Shown: piece by piece, positions 1-12,900 of the stretch | Layout of the letters: every line of letters begins with the position of its first letter | How positions within the stretch are numbered: the first letter of the stretch is position 1 | NCBI GenBank assembly: GCA_963662155.1 | Contig: OY759263.1 | Coordinates: 36,289,573 to 36,353,572, forward strand | Source: Lamellibrachia columna | Taxonomy: Eukaryota > Annelida > Polychaeta > Sabellida > Siboglinidae | Direction of reading: 5' to 3' | Length of the DNA: 64,000 nucleotides | Position numbers and translations under genes: made by a program | The notes under the pieces: generated by a model | What the model was told of the DNA's origin: nothing | Seen by the model: only the letters and a program-made list of their open reading frames with translations | The model's database searches: none

Positions 1-1525
1 TAGCTTTATTGACGAACTCAACAATCTCCTGGTTGTTAACTACGTACCGTTGGACTAGCTTTATTGACGAACTCAACAATCTCCTGGTTGTTAACTACGT
101 ACCGTTGGACTAGCTTTATTGACGAACTCAACAATCTCCTGGTTGTTAACTACGTACCGTTGGACTAGCTTTATTGACGAACTCAACAATCTCCTGGTTG
201 TTAACTACGTACCGTTGGACTAGCTTTATTGACGAACTCAACAATCTCCTGGTTGTTAACTACGTACCGTTGGACTAGCTTTATTGACGAACTCAACAAT
301 CTCCTGGTTGTTAACTACGTACCGTTGGACTAGCTTTATTGACGAACTCAACAATCTCCTGGTTGTTAACTACGTACCGTTGGACTAGCTTTATTGACGA
401 ACTCAACAATCTCCTGGTTGTTAACTACGTACCGTTGGACTAGCTTTATTGACGAACTCAACAATCTCCTGGTTGTTAACTACGTACCGTTGGACTAGCT
501 TTATTGACGAACTCAACAATCTCCTGGTTGTTAACTACGTACCGTTGGACTAGCTTTATTGACGAACTCAACAATCTCCTGGTTGTTAACTACGTACCGT
601 TGGACTAGCTTTATTGACGAACTCAACAATCTCCTGGTTGTTAACTACGTACCGTTGGACTAGCTTTATTGACGAACTCAACAATCTCCTGGTTGTTAAC
701 TACGTACCGTTGGACTAGCTTTATTGACGAACTCAACAATCTCCTGGTTGTTAACTACGTACCGTTGGACTAGCTTTATTGACGAACTCAACAATCTCCT
801 GGTTGTTAACTACGTACCGTTGGACTAGCTTTATTGACGAACTCAACAATCTCCTGGTTGTTAACTACGTACCGTTGGACTAGCTTTATTGACGAACTCA
901 ACAATCTCCTGGTTGTTAACTACGTACCGTTGGACTAGCTTTATTGACGAACTCAACAATCTCCTGGTTGTTAACTACGTACCGTTGGACTAGCTTTATT
1001 GACGAACTCAACAATCTCCTGGTTGTTAACTACGTACCGTTGGACTAGCTTTATTGACGAACTCAACAATCTCCTGGTTGTTAACTACGTACCGTTGGAC
1101 TAGCGTTATTGACGAACTCAACAATCTCCTGGTTGTTAACTACGTACCGTTGGACTAGCTTTATTGACGAACTCAACAATCTCCTGGTTGTTAACTACGT
1201 ACCGTTGGACTAGCTTTATTGACGAACTCAACAATCTCCTGGTTGTTAACTACGTACCGTTAGACTAGCGTTATTGACGAACTCAACAATCTCCTGGTTG
1301 TTAACTACGTACCGTTAGACTAGCTTTATTGACGAACTCAACAATCTCCTGGTTGTTAACTACGTACCGTTAGACTAGCTTTATTGACGAACTCAACAAT
1401 CTCCTGGTTGTTAACTACGTACCGTTAGACTAGCTTTATTGACGAACTCAACAATCTCCTGGTTGTTAACTACGTACCGTTGGACTAGCTTTATTGACGA
1501 ACTCAACAATCTCCTGGTTGTTAAC
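1..1525. repeat. 55-bp satellite array, homogeneous part
   Basis: Head-to-tail copies of a 55-bp unit, about 27 in this window, running off the left edge. The sequence at 661 repeats position 1 exactly (12 x 55 = 660), and copies up to about 1,100 look identical. From 1,101 onward single-base variants appear (tagcTttatt to tagcGttatt; gttGgac to gttAgac). The unit contains the palindromic core GTTAAC. No reading frame or RNA gene resembles anything I know. This looks like a recently homogenised satellite whose true length lies outside the window. Confidence 0.97.
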
Positions 1526-1855
1526 AACGTACCTTTAGGTTAGATTATTGACGTGTTATTGACGAACTTAATGGGATCCAGATTGTTAACAACGTACCGT
1601 TAGACTAGCTTTATTGACGAACTCAACAATCTCCTGGTTGTTAACAACGTACCTTTAGGTTAGATTATTGACGTGTTATTGACGAACTTAATGGGATCCA
1701 GATTGTTAACAACGTACCGTTAGACTAGCTTTATTGACGAACTCAACAATCTCCTGGTTGTTAACAACGTACCTTTAGGTTAGATTATTGACGTGTTATT
1801 GACGAACTTAATGGGATCCAGATTGTTAACAACGTACCGTTAGACTAGCGTTATT
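1496..1855. repeat. 120-bp compound repeat, 3 copies
   Basis: Three copies of a 120-bp higher-order unit, phased exactly with each other (lines starting 1,501, 1,621 and 1,741 coincide). Each pairs one near-canonical 55-bp monomer with a diverged monomer of about 65 bp carrying GGGATCC. It is a second homogenisation level at the array edge, made by duplication of a dimer. Confidence 0.9.
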
Positions 1856-2205
1856 GACGAACTCGATGGGCTCCAGACTGTTATAAATGTACCATTAGAC
1901 TAGAGTTATGGGCAAACTCAATGGGCTCCAGACTGTTAACAACGTACCGTTAGACTAGCGTTAATGACAAACTCGATGGGCTTCAGTTGGCAAATTGTTA
2001 ACAACGAACCGTTAGACTAGCGTTATTGACGAACTCAATGGGCTCCAGGCTGTTAAAAACGTACCGTTAGACTAGCATTATGGACAAACTCAATGTGCTC
2101 CAGACCGTTCACAACGTACTGTTAGTCTAGCTTTATTGACGAACTCAGTGGGATCCTGATTATTAAAAACGTACCATTAGACTAGCGTTATTGACGAACT
2201 CAACG
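1856..2205. repeat. Degenerate edge of the satellite
   Basis: About six strongly diverged relatives of the 55-bp monomer, recognisable by gttattgacgaactc, gggctccag and accgttagactagc blocks. Decay rises towards the flank, as expected where unequal exchange no longer homogenises copies. Unique sequence starts near 2,205. Confidence 0.85.
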
Positions 2206-3449
2206 AAGGCACAGCCTCTTGGCTTCGACGTGTCCTTAACTGTCAACATTCGCACGTCTTTGACACCGCCTGCAAATAAGCAAGTACATACGTTGAAATG
2301 AGACTCTGGTGGTGGCATGCTGCGATGCGCCACAGCTCAAGTTTATAGAGAACCATTAGGAATCAGTACAAGGCTACGGAACATAGGATTGGGGAGAGAT
2401 TGAGAAGGGTGTGGACAGATGGGAAATGGGAAGAGAGCGGAAATTGGGAGATAGGAACCTTTTTGAAATACTCATTAAATAACGAGCTAGCCAACTGAGA
2501 AACAAAAAACGTATATGGGCCTACAATTTGATGACGTAAGCAGCACGAGAAGACATGTCCACAATAAGCCTCGCTGTCAGCTTCCCAATACAAGTAGGCC
2601 TACAGCAGACTATTGACGAGACTGGGTAGTCCGTAGCCCGGTGTAATATGTACAAGTCACTAACAAGTGAATACGCGCACAACAAAAGCAACTCGTTTGC
2701 ACAGTTTTAATAATGAAAGGGCTCTTTAATTGTCAAGTTTCCCCTCACTAGGACACCACCGTATCCTAGGACACCACCGTGTCCTCCTTGCAGAAATGCA
2801 ATTGTGGCGTGTGCACACATTAGTGAACAAGGTATCTGGATCGATACATCGATGTATCAAACGAGGGTAACCGCTAGCAGCCACACAAAGACGCGCTAAG
2901 TAGCGCCAACCATACGGCCACGTCATAAAGAACATTTTAACGGACGCCGTAATTTGTCGTCGTCGCATTAATCGCAATGACAGCGCAGGTGCCGGCGATT
3001 GCAAGTAGCTAATGAAATCTGTCGGCTTCTCGTGCGGGTGACGCGGGCCCCGGCAAACGTATGTGCGCAGACAATGTCAACGAGCAATGAATATCGGCCG
3101 GTAGGAAACCACGAGAGGCTGCGTCGCGCCTACGCACACCGGCAAGATCCGACCCAATTCTGACACCGCAGCCAGAAAGTTACCATTAAACAACGACTGC
3201 TAGAAATCACATTATATTACATCTTGCAGTACATTTACCTTTCCACAACACAGAATTAAAAAAAAATTCAATTGGTTAATAATTCCAAATAATACCCTGT
3301 CCTACCGGCCTTTGTGCATATTTTCCCCGCGATTATCGGAAAGCTTCGATTTTGCGGTAATTGTGACTTGGAAACGCAGCGAGATTGGGACTTTCCATTC
3401 ATTCACATATGTTTACAGCGATAGCGGTTGTTTGGAAGCAAGCGTTTAA
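2206..3449. other. Unassigned flank
   Basis: No convincing coding exon, RNA gene or transposon end. A short direct repeat (tcctaggacaccaccgt twice) lies at about 2,745-2,780. Short open frames here have no recognisable motif. Confidence 0.5.
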
Positions 3450-3785
3450 ATGGTTTATTGTGCGGCATTCGATTGTAATGCAAACAGTAGTAAGAATAGA
3501 GTAGCATGCAGATCGTTTAATTCCCTACGCAGCCAACTTTGCTCAATATATGGCTCCCAAAAATGGAGCCTGCAAACTTCAAGCCGACGAAGTTCGGCTC
3601 ACTTCGAGAAAACTTGTTTCTACAGCGACCCGGAGTAGATGACATCCCTGGATTATCCTGGTGCTAAAATATCTTTGAAAAAGGATGATGTGCCAACATT
3701 ATTCCCAGTAGTGGAAGCTATGTTGACGCCATCAATCCGTAGAACCGGAATGCAGGCAGCGATGACAACGTCGCTCGGGTCGAAG
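3450..3785 (+). pseudogene. THAP-domain exon, frameshifted (THAP protein remnant)
   Basis: The start MVYCAAFDCNANSSK matches the N-terminus of THAP zinc fingers (C2CH DNA-binding modules related to P-element transposases). The rest of the domain continues in other frames: FPTQPTLLNIWLPKMEPANF then FKPTKF in one, SAHFEKTCF in the first. Together these give the THAP order of N-terminal Cys pair, FP, W, P and HF. After an in-frame TAG at about 3,636 the typical post-domain stretch KKDDVPTLFP follows. The exon ends in a good 5' splice site (aag|gtaagc at 3,786). Two frameshifts, a stop and loss of the third zinc-ligand Cys make it a pseudogene, unless the assembly is wrong. No further exons were found. 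Confidence 0.65.
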
Positions 3786-3849
3786 GTAAGCGGGCCTCGC
3801 AAACGGACTGTCAACACTGTCAGCGCGATAATTTACTTTCTGACATAAC

Positions 3850-4098
3850 CATGAAAACGACCACCTAGAGCCGCCAAACATCTCATAAATCTAACATACA
3901 TATATACACATGTCACGCTGTCAAAAAACTAAGACACAAACTCGCCATATGAAGCTAGGCGTAGGAGATGGTGAGTTTTTTTTAAATTATTTTTGTAAAT
4001 TTTGATCGTTCTGTGAAAGTAATTTTTTACCACGTGACATGTGTACATGTATTTTAGATATATGAGAAGTTTGGTGGCTCTATGTGGTCGTTTTCATG
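3850..4098. repeat. Foldback element, 68-bp inverted arms
   Basis: The left arm (3850-3917, starting catgaaaacgaccac) is the diverged reverse complement of the right arm (4032-4098, ending gtggtcgttttcatg), with about 114 bp between them. The arms differ at several positions and no clear target duplication is seen. It may be a MITE-like hairpin. It lies 65 bp downstream of the THAP exon donor. Confidence 0.75.
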
Positions 4099-5363
4099 AT
4101 CCGATGATCCGAAAGAGCCCAATTCGAAGATTATTATGCGGTATCATTAATCGAAATCGTTACATTTTGTTTTGTATTCTGGAAAACTGTCATCGCCACC
4201 ACTGTCCACAGTGACGCGAGTGAAACTGTACTGAAGCAGTGCATAGAAAGCACTGACTGAATGTAAGCGAATGTCACAAGTGACGTCACAAAATCACGCG
4301 ATCGCCCATCTTATTAACTTCGAATTAACGCGCGCTTTGCGAGTGAGACGCATTAAACGTCTAATTTTACCTATAAATAAATGCTTCTGTTAAATTTTGA
4401 CGTTGGAATATAGTACATACAATATTAAACTTTGTGAACACACCGAAAAAGCATTTTAGCTAGTGCCTAGTTGTCATTCCCTTTAATGGGAATAACGCCG
4501 ACACCGGGGTATTAAAAGTATAACATGGACTTTTTGTCTAGATTTCACTACGCGGTAAATCTGTCGACGAACATAACTGCCGTCATATATTCTGACACGC
4601 ACAGTTTATTGATCACATCAGAAGATTTTTTTGCGCATCAAAAAATGCTCAATGCATTTGAACGCCTTTCAACTGTCATATATAACGTACAGTAGATTGG
4701 AAAGAGGTGTTTATGTTGTGCAAACAGGTAGAGCCGTTCTCTTTAGCATTCTGGGTCTGGTCGTCCATGTTCATCGACGCAGTCAGGCCAGTCATGGCGT
4801 CACTTCATAAAGTTATATTAATAACACTTAAGTATTCTATTTTATTTGTTGCTCCACACAATTAAAATGGTGAAACATCTACTTTAACAAGCTTCACACA
4901 ATTGACTTAAAACACGACAGTAACAAGATTTGGAAAGGGACTGTTTAACAGAACATTAACAATACCACGAGCAATCATAATTACCATCTCTAAATATATG
5001 TTTAGCAAAATTATCAGATGTTTTTGAACAAACATAAATATTGCACACCAATATTAATTATGTTAGGCTTTGTCCAATGGCATGCTTAGAACCCCATCAT
5101 GACGTTAGCCAGAACCGCAACTATTCCCGTTCAAAATATAGCATCAACGCAATATCTTTTAAACTGTTTTAAGTCAAAGTTCATAATAAAAAATTGTGCT
5201 GTTTGATTAGCTTTGATGCACTACACCTGCCAATGCAATTCTTTTTAAGAACCTGTAACATGGTGGTGATATATTCACAAGTTAAAATCGTAGTCATTAT
5301 GAATCTATAATATAAAAATGAAATCAGGCATGATAACTTAAACAACACAAAGCTGAGGGCAGG
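4099..5363. other. AT-rich stretch without a supported gene
   Basis: No supported gene. On the minus strand at about 4,720-4,798 a short open stretch begins MTGLTASMNMDD, but no splice partner or homology supports it. Confidence 0.4.
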
Positions 5364-5672
<309 letters not shown>

Positions 5673-5699
5673 GTTTTATATATAAAGGGCCACTTCATG

Positions 5700-6418
5700 G
5701 GATAAATTAATCTGCGCAGGGCTCCAATAGTGAGGGAGGATTGGCATAATAATGGGTGTGGTATTTTCTTGGAAACATTAGCCCCACATTTGCAACCTTG
5801 AGGTAATTGGTCGTAGATGCTGGGAATATTAATTATCTAATTGCCCTTTCCTGTGAAATAAATAACTTTTCTGACATTTACGCTTTGACATTTACACTTT
5901 ACGGATCATATGGAACCGCACATGATACAATACTTTAACTTTCATAAACTTTGCCATTTTATATCATACTGCAATACAAATTTGACCCTGTAATTCAATA
6001 TGGTCACGGCTGACCTATAATGGATGAACATCATTAAACTGCACCAACCAATCAATTAATCACCCTAATTCATAGGTCAACACCAACATATATTACATGT
6101 CTGCTCCATGGATATTAAATTGTAACATTGTGTGGACCGCGTGACGGCAATAACGGTGGCCTCTTCAATAGGTTGAACAAACTCGCCCATAAAGGCAACA
6201 GCAGTTGCACCAATAAATGAAACTATCAATCAAATAATGATTCGTGGCAAACCATCTTTGTTAAGAAAAGTAATCAAACTGGAATAAATAGCTTAGCGTG
6301 TCTTTCTTAATTATATTAATACATTCGATAAAATGCAATACTTGGGTAAAGCCATTTTTAAAAACAACAAATAATACAACAAATATATGTTAAATAAAAC
6401 CACTTGTTTGTCTCATAC
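5700..6418. other. Expected 3' part of the RRM gene; no certain exon
   Basis: The exon carrying RNP1 should lie in minus-strand order below 6,419, but none is clear. A phase-compatible minus-strand stretch at 6077-6222 follows an AG and includes AVAFMGEFVQPIEEA, which only loosely resembles the RNP1 half of an RRM. It is not annotated as coding. Confidence 0.3.
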
Positions 6419-6934
6419 CTTCCTTGTTGAAGTGCCACTTGACGTCTTCCTCTTTCACGTCATATGGCAGATTCCCAACAAAGGCAATATATAGTTTTGG
6501 AAACTTCCCCTTTTTCTTCTTCTGTCCGGGTTGTTGTGAGTTCTCGTTGATGGGTCCATCCGCCTGTCCAGTGGCTACAGCAGATGTCTTCAGTGGTTTT
6601 ATCGTACATTTCGTCTCTTCCACACCTGAGCTTTTGTCGCTTGCCTTTGCATGAAATTCATCTTTGATTTCTACAGACAGTGAGCACACTGTCGATGTTT
6701 CTTGGCTTTGGTAAAGTTTAAGTTTTTGTAAACGTTTCCGTCTTTTTGCAGCCTTGCTTTCTTTTGGTGTATCTTTTTGTTCCACTTTTTGCACCTTGCA
6801 TACCACTTCAGTATTTCCCACAACCGAGGACCGTTTCCTATTTTCCCCCTTGACTCCACTAGTTGGCACTGACTTCTGACAGACAGTGTCAGTAGATTCT
6901 CCTGTATCTGTTATTTCAAGCATGACGTCTGCTT
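6419..6934 (-). CDS. RRM gene exon: Lys-rich linker and RNP2
   Basis: Acceptor ttttag| at 6,935 and donor gaag|gtatga below 6,419 give 516 nt, entering and leaving in phase 1. Encoded features in order: acidic start ([13 protein letters not shown]), Lys/Arg clusters likely to act as nuclear or nucleolar signals, then [19 protein letters not shown], the beta1-alpha1 part of an RRM with RNP2 (AFVGNL). The exon stops in alpha1, so another exon must supply RNP1. Confidence 0.8.
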
Positions 6935-9900
6935 CTAAAAAGTACCAGCAACATTTTACATGAAACAATTAGATGCATGTCAATAGGGTTGGGTTAAATT
7001 ACAATTACAGAGCATCGTGAAAGCTCAGTTATAATTGCATCGCTTAAAAAGTCAATTACAAATACAGTGCTTCCTAAAGGATAAACTGTAATGGTTCCCA
7101 GGTTGAGTACCAGTACATTGTTTTATAAAAAGAAGACTACATACACCAATACTGTTCATTTTAAAATAGGGTTTCAGGTAAATTTGTGTTTTCTTGCTGC
7201 CAGGTTTAGTTACAATGATCAATTACAATTTGTAAAAGCTCAATTACAATTACACAACACTGTAAATGCTCAATTACAATTACACAACATTGTAAAAGCT
7301 GCATTATAATTAGAGCATTCTAAAAAAGTTTAATTACAACTACACTGTAATTAATTAACAATTACACAATTACAAATGAAACCAACACTTGTAAGAGAAT
7401 GTTTTAACAATTTAAATCTAGTAGAATTCTCTACCAGAAATACTAAATGTAATTGTGTTCTCTAAAAACATTTACTAAAAATGAAAATATGTTCTTTCCA
7501 TATTGTTAGTAGATATGTTACTTATATTTTGTTGTAAATTAACTGGCATAGTAACTATTTAGGAGTACATAATGTTGTAATTATGTACGAGTAAATACTT
7601 AGATGTACATATTTAGATATGCCAATATTATGTTTGTTCATCAAAAGAAAATGTGTTATTGGCATTTATGTTGTAAATATTTATGTATATGGTATTGTAT
7701 TAATATCCATAAAAGGCCAATATGCTTTTACTGTAAATGTATACACGTACGATAGGCCACTTGCTTGACAAGGAATTGCTTGTCAAGCAAGTGGCCCACC
7801 CTTATTTTTTCATTTGATTATATTTGTATTTTGTATTATGTTATAGTTGGGTAAATGAAGTATTACTATAACTAATAATTTATGAATATTAATATTTGTT
7901 GTTACTTAAATTAATATTTGACATACTTGCGCAGAAACCAGTGGGTTATACAGATGGTGAAACAACAGAACATTTTATTAGTTCTTTCATAAACTCATAA
8001 AGTTGCTGGCAACCACAAAATGCAGCCTACATAATTTTAATGCACACAAATATTCAAATACCACTGGATGTAATAAAATGTTTACTAGAAAAAATATCAA
8101 AGTACAATTTTTTAAAGAACATTTATCCACAAGCAATTGGAGAAACCATAAATGTGCACGTGACTACCATCCTGCATCAGCCAACTGCTTTGTGTGACCC
8201 TGCTGGCAATGTGAGACCATAACTCAGTGAAACCACCATGTTTGGTTGCCTGGTGTTTGTCACCATAAAACAATCAACAGCTGTAGCTATTACGACCGCT
8301 GATTAGATTCCCATATGACGTGCAGAGTGTTCGATACAGCACAGATACGCTGGCAGCAAGCAGTTACCTGTCTGATTTGTGATGGCTCATGTTTTGTATA
8401 GGTGCCACCTGTCATCATTCAGCAGGTAATAATAATTGTAATTTTTTGTATGGCGCCACATCTAATGCAGTTGATGTTTTACAGATAATCTGTTTAAATC
8501 GTATATTGTAGAAAAACCAATACCTGTATACCTGTAATATCATAATAATGTGCTCTTCCTCCTTGTTCCCTGCTGTACAGGGGTGAGGGTCAGGTAAAGT
8601 ATTATCGAGCCACTCTTTCTGTTCTTTCTTTCCATAGTTATTTATATATATTTCAATAAAAAAATCATGATCATGTAAATATAATCATGAACCATAATAA
8701 AGGCAGCATGACATAAAATGTCATAAGATAAAATAAGTTAGGTTGAATATAAAACAAATAAAGAAACTGAAATATATGTAAGCATAAAAAAGTTAGGCTA
8801 AAATGTTGCTAGGCTTACTACGTTAGGCTAAAATGTTGCTTGTTATGTTAGGCAAAAAAGTATAAAACAAAATTTAACAAATAAATAAACTAAGATAGGC
8901 TCAAATGTAGCAGCAGTGAAACATGTATAAGCCGCAGTAAATAGGTGTATCCTCTAGGCTGACCTGAATGACTCCAGTGAGTAGGTGTGTCCTCTAGGCT
9001 GGCCCGAATGAGTCCAGTAAATAGGTGTGTCCTTTAGGCTGACCTGAATGACTCCAGTAAATAGGTGTGTCCTTTAGGCTGGCCCGAATGACTCCAGTAA
9101 ATAGGTGTGTCCTTTAGGCTGACCTGAATGACTCCAGTAAATAGGTGTGTCCTTTAGGCTGACCTGAATGACTCCAGTAAATAGGTGTGTCCTTTAGGCT
9201 GGCCCAAATGACTCCAGTAAATAGGTGTGTCCTTTAAGCTGACCCGAATGACTCCAGTAAATAGGTGTGTCCTTTAGGCTGGCCTGGATGACTCCAGTAA
9301 ATAGGTGTGTCCTTTAGGCTGACCCGAATGACTCCAGTAAATAGGTATGTCCTTTAGGCTGGCCCGAATGACTCCAGTAAATAGGTGTGTCCTTTAGGCT
9401 GACCTGAATGACTCCAGTAAATAGGTGTGTCCTTTAGGCTGACCTGAATGACTCCAGTAAATAGGTGTGTCCTTTAGGCTGGCCTGAATGACTCCAGTAA
9501 ATAGGTGTGTCCTTTAGGCTGGCCTGAATGACTCCAGTATATAGTTGTGTCCTCTAGGCTGACCTGAATGACTCCAGTAAATAGGTGTGTCCTCTAGGCT
9601 GACCTGAATGACTCCAGTAAATAGGTGTGTCCTTTAGGCTGGCCCAAATGACTCCAGTAAATAAGTGTGTCCTTTAGGCTGACCCGAATGACTCCAGTAA
9701 ATAGGTGTGTCCTTTAGGCTGGCCTGGATGACTCCAGTAAATAGGTGTGTCCTTTAGGCTGACCCGAATGACTCCAGTAAATAGGTATGTCCTTTAGGCT
9801 GGCCCGAATGACTCCAGTAAATAGGTGTGTCCTTTAGGCTGACCTGAATGACTCCAGAAAATAGGTGTGTCCTTTAGGCTGACCTGAATGACTCCAGTAA

Positions 9901-12900
9901 ATAGGTGTGTCCTTTAGGCTGGCCTGAATTACTCCAGTAAATAGGTGTGTCCTTTAGGCTGGCCTGAATGACTCCAGTAAATAGTTGTGTCCTCTAGGCT
10001 GACTTGAATGACCCCAGTAAATAGGTGTGTCCTCTAAGCTGACTTAAATAACTCCAGTAAATAGGTGTGTCCGCTAAGCTGACCTGAATGACTCCAGTAA
10101 ATAGGTGTGTCCTCTAGGCTGACCTGAAAGACTCCAGTAAATAGGTGTGTCCTCTAGGCTGACCTGAATGACTCCAGTAAATAGGTGTGTCTTCTACGTT
10201 GGCCTGAATGACTCCAGTAAATACATTTTGGTTCTGTGTTGATTTGAATGATTCCAGTGAGGTTTTGCACAAAGCATTCCATACCCCAGCTGTTGTTTGC
10301 ACGAATGTGCAGTCATTGTTTGTACAAAGGACCATTTAGCGTCTGTACATGGTCTTTCTCTACTGCTGATGACTGACTGCTTGGATGCTAGCTTAAATTG
10401 CATGATGACAAGACAGTGGTATTACAGAGTTTAGAATGTAGATGAATACATGATGACCGGCATTACAGAGTTTAGAATGTGGAGGAATACACAGTGACTG
10501 GCATTACAGAGTTTAGAATGTGGATGAATACATGATAACTGGCATTACAGAGTTTGGATGAATACACGATAACTGGCATTATGGAGTTTAGAATGTGGAT
10601 GAATACATGATAAATGGCATTACAAAGATTAGAATGTGGATGAATACATAATGACTGGTATTACAGAGTTTAGAATGTGGATGAATACATGATAACTGGC
10701 ATTACAGAGTTTAGAATGAGGATGAATACATGATAACTGGCACTACAGAGTTTAGAATGTGGATGAATACATGACGACTGCCATTACAGAGTTTAGAATG
10801 TGGAAGAATATATGATGACTGGCATTACAGAGTTCAGAATGTGGATGAATACATGATGATTGGCATTACAGAGTTTAAAATGTGGATGAATACATGATGA
10901 CTGGTATTACAGAGTTTAGAAAGTGGATGAATACACGATAACTGGCATTACAGAGTTTAGAATGTGGATGAATACATGATGACTGGTATTACAGAGTTTA
11001 GAATGTGGATGAATACATAATGACTGGTATTACAGAGGTTAGAATGTGGATGAATACATGATAACTGGCATTACAGAGTTTAGAATGTGGATGAATACAT
11101 GATGACTGGTATCACAGAGTTTAGAATGTGGATGAATACACAATAGCTGGCATTACAGAGTTTAGAATGTGGATGAATACATGAATGGCATTACAGAGTT
11201 TAGAATGTGGATGAATACATGATGATTAGCATTACACCGTTTATAATGTGGATGAATACATGATGACTGGTATCACAGAGTTTAGAATGTGGATGAATAC
11301 ATGATAACTGGCACTACAGAGTTTAGAATGTGGATGAATACATGATTGGCATTACAGAGTTTAGAATGTGGATGAATACATGATTGGTATTACAGAGTTT
11401 AGAATGTGGATGAATACATGATAACTGGCATTACACAGTTTATAATGTGGATGAATACATGATGACTGGTATCACAGAGTTTAGAATGTGGATGATTACA
11501 CAATAACTGGCATTACAGAGTTTAGAATGTGGATGAATACACGATTGGCATTACAGAGTTTAGAATGTGGATGAATACATGATGATTGGCATTACACAGT
11601 TTATAATGTGGATGAATACATGAAGACTGGTATCACAGAGTTTAGAATGTGGATGAATACATGATAACTGGCACTACAGAGTTTAGAATGTGGATGAATA
11701 CATGATTGGCATTACAGAGTTTAGAATGTGGATGAATACATGATTGGTATTACAGAGTTTAGAATGTGGATGAATACATAATGATTGGCATTACAGAGTT
11801 TAGAATGTATATGAATACATGATGATTGGTACTACAAAGCTTAGAATGTGGATGAATACATGATGATTGGGATTATGGCGTTTAGAATGCGGAAGGCTAC
11901 ATCATGATTGGGACTGCAGTGTTTAGCAATATGCAGAACAGCCTAAAAAATACCTGTCTCCGTAGTGGCTGGGCCAGGGTCTTCCACACATTCTTGCTGT
12001 GTACCGACTGGATCACTGCTGCCACCTGGTGTAGTAGTCAGAAGTGCAGCAAGTTTTATTTCATGAAGAAACATTGTGAACATCTGTTTTATTAATTAAT
12101 AGCTAGCAACAATCGGTTGTATGTTTTTTTTATCTGAATGGCCATATTTTTTTCTCACAAAAATCTGCCTGTATTTTTAAATGTTATGGAATATGTGTTC
12201 CACCCAAATAAATCTCTGGAATTGGGACTATACAACTAAATTGCACCATTTTGGAAATCTTAGCTTTGATGGTTTGTTTTAGCCATATAAACAAAACATG
12301 TTTAACTGCAGATATTGACAATTATTTTACACCATGTTACAGCACATCAGAACAATTATTTGGATGGAAAGCTATACAAGACATTATTATTATTATTATG
12401 CAAGATTGTTAGTATGATACATAGATGTTAACCATCATGATATTAAGGTGGCCGATTACCCTGAATTAAAAGTAATGACATTTTAAAGGTTGTTTGAAAT
12501 CCATTAGACCGCAAAAAAACAAAAAGTTGGTAACAATAACAGCTACGTCACCAACAAAATTAACAAAATATTGTACTCTAATCATAGTCAGTAATAACAT
12601 GACATTTATCTACTATTCAAATATCAAAGTTACAGGAATATTGTAATTTTTTCGTTTTATGTAATTTATTAAATCACAGAAAAAAACACAGTTTAGGTCA
12701 ATTTCGACAATATTAAATATTTGACCCACAAGGGGTAATGTCACTTCAGTAAAACTTGGCAGAAATTATAATTTATTATTTATATCTATAAAAAGGCAAA
12801 ACAAAAGTAGGGGGGTCCTGCGCAATTTTTTTATATTTAACATAGTAATAGCTATGTTAATTTATTAGTTATCTCTACACACATAGAAACAAAATCATGA

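Noticed and set aside
6077..6222. Cytochrome-b-like or RRM-like peptide (GATAVAFMG) on the minus strand
   Set aside because: The match to mitochondrial cytochrome b is limited to a few residues and flanks do not continue it. The match to an RRM RNP1 half is equally loose, although the splice phase would fit.
8935..11900. CRISPR-like periodic repeats
   Set aside because: Units are directly adjacent, with no unique spacers between conserved repeats. They are minisatellites in eukaryotic introns.
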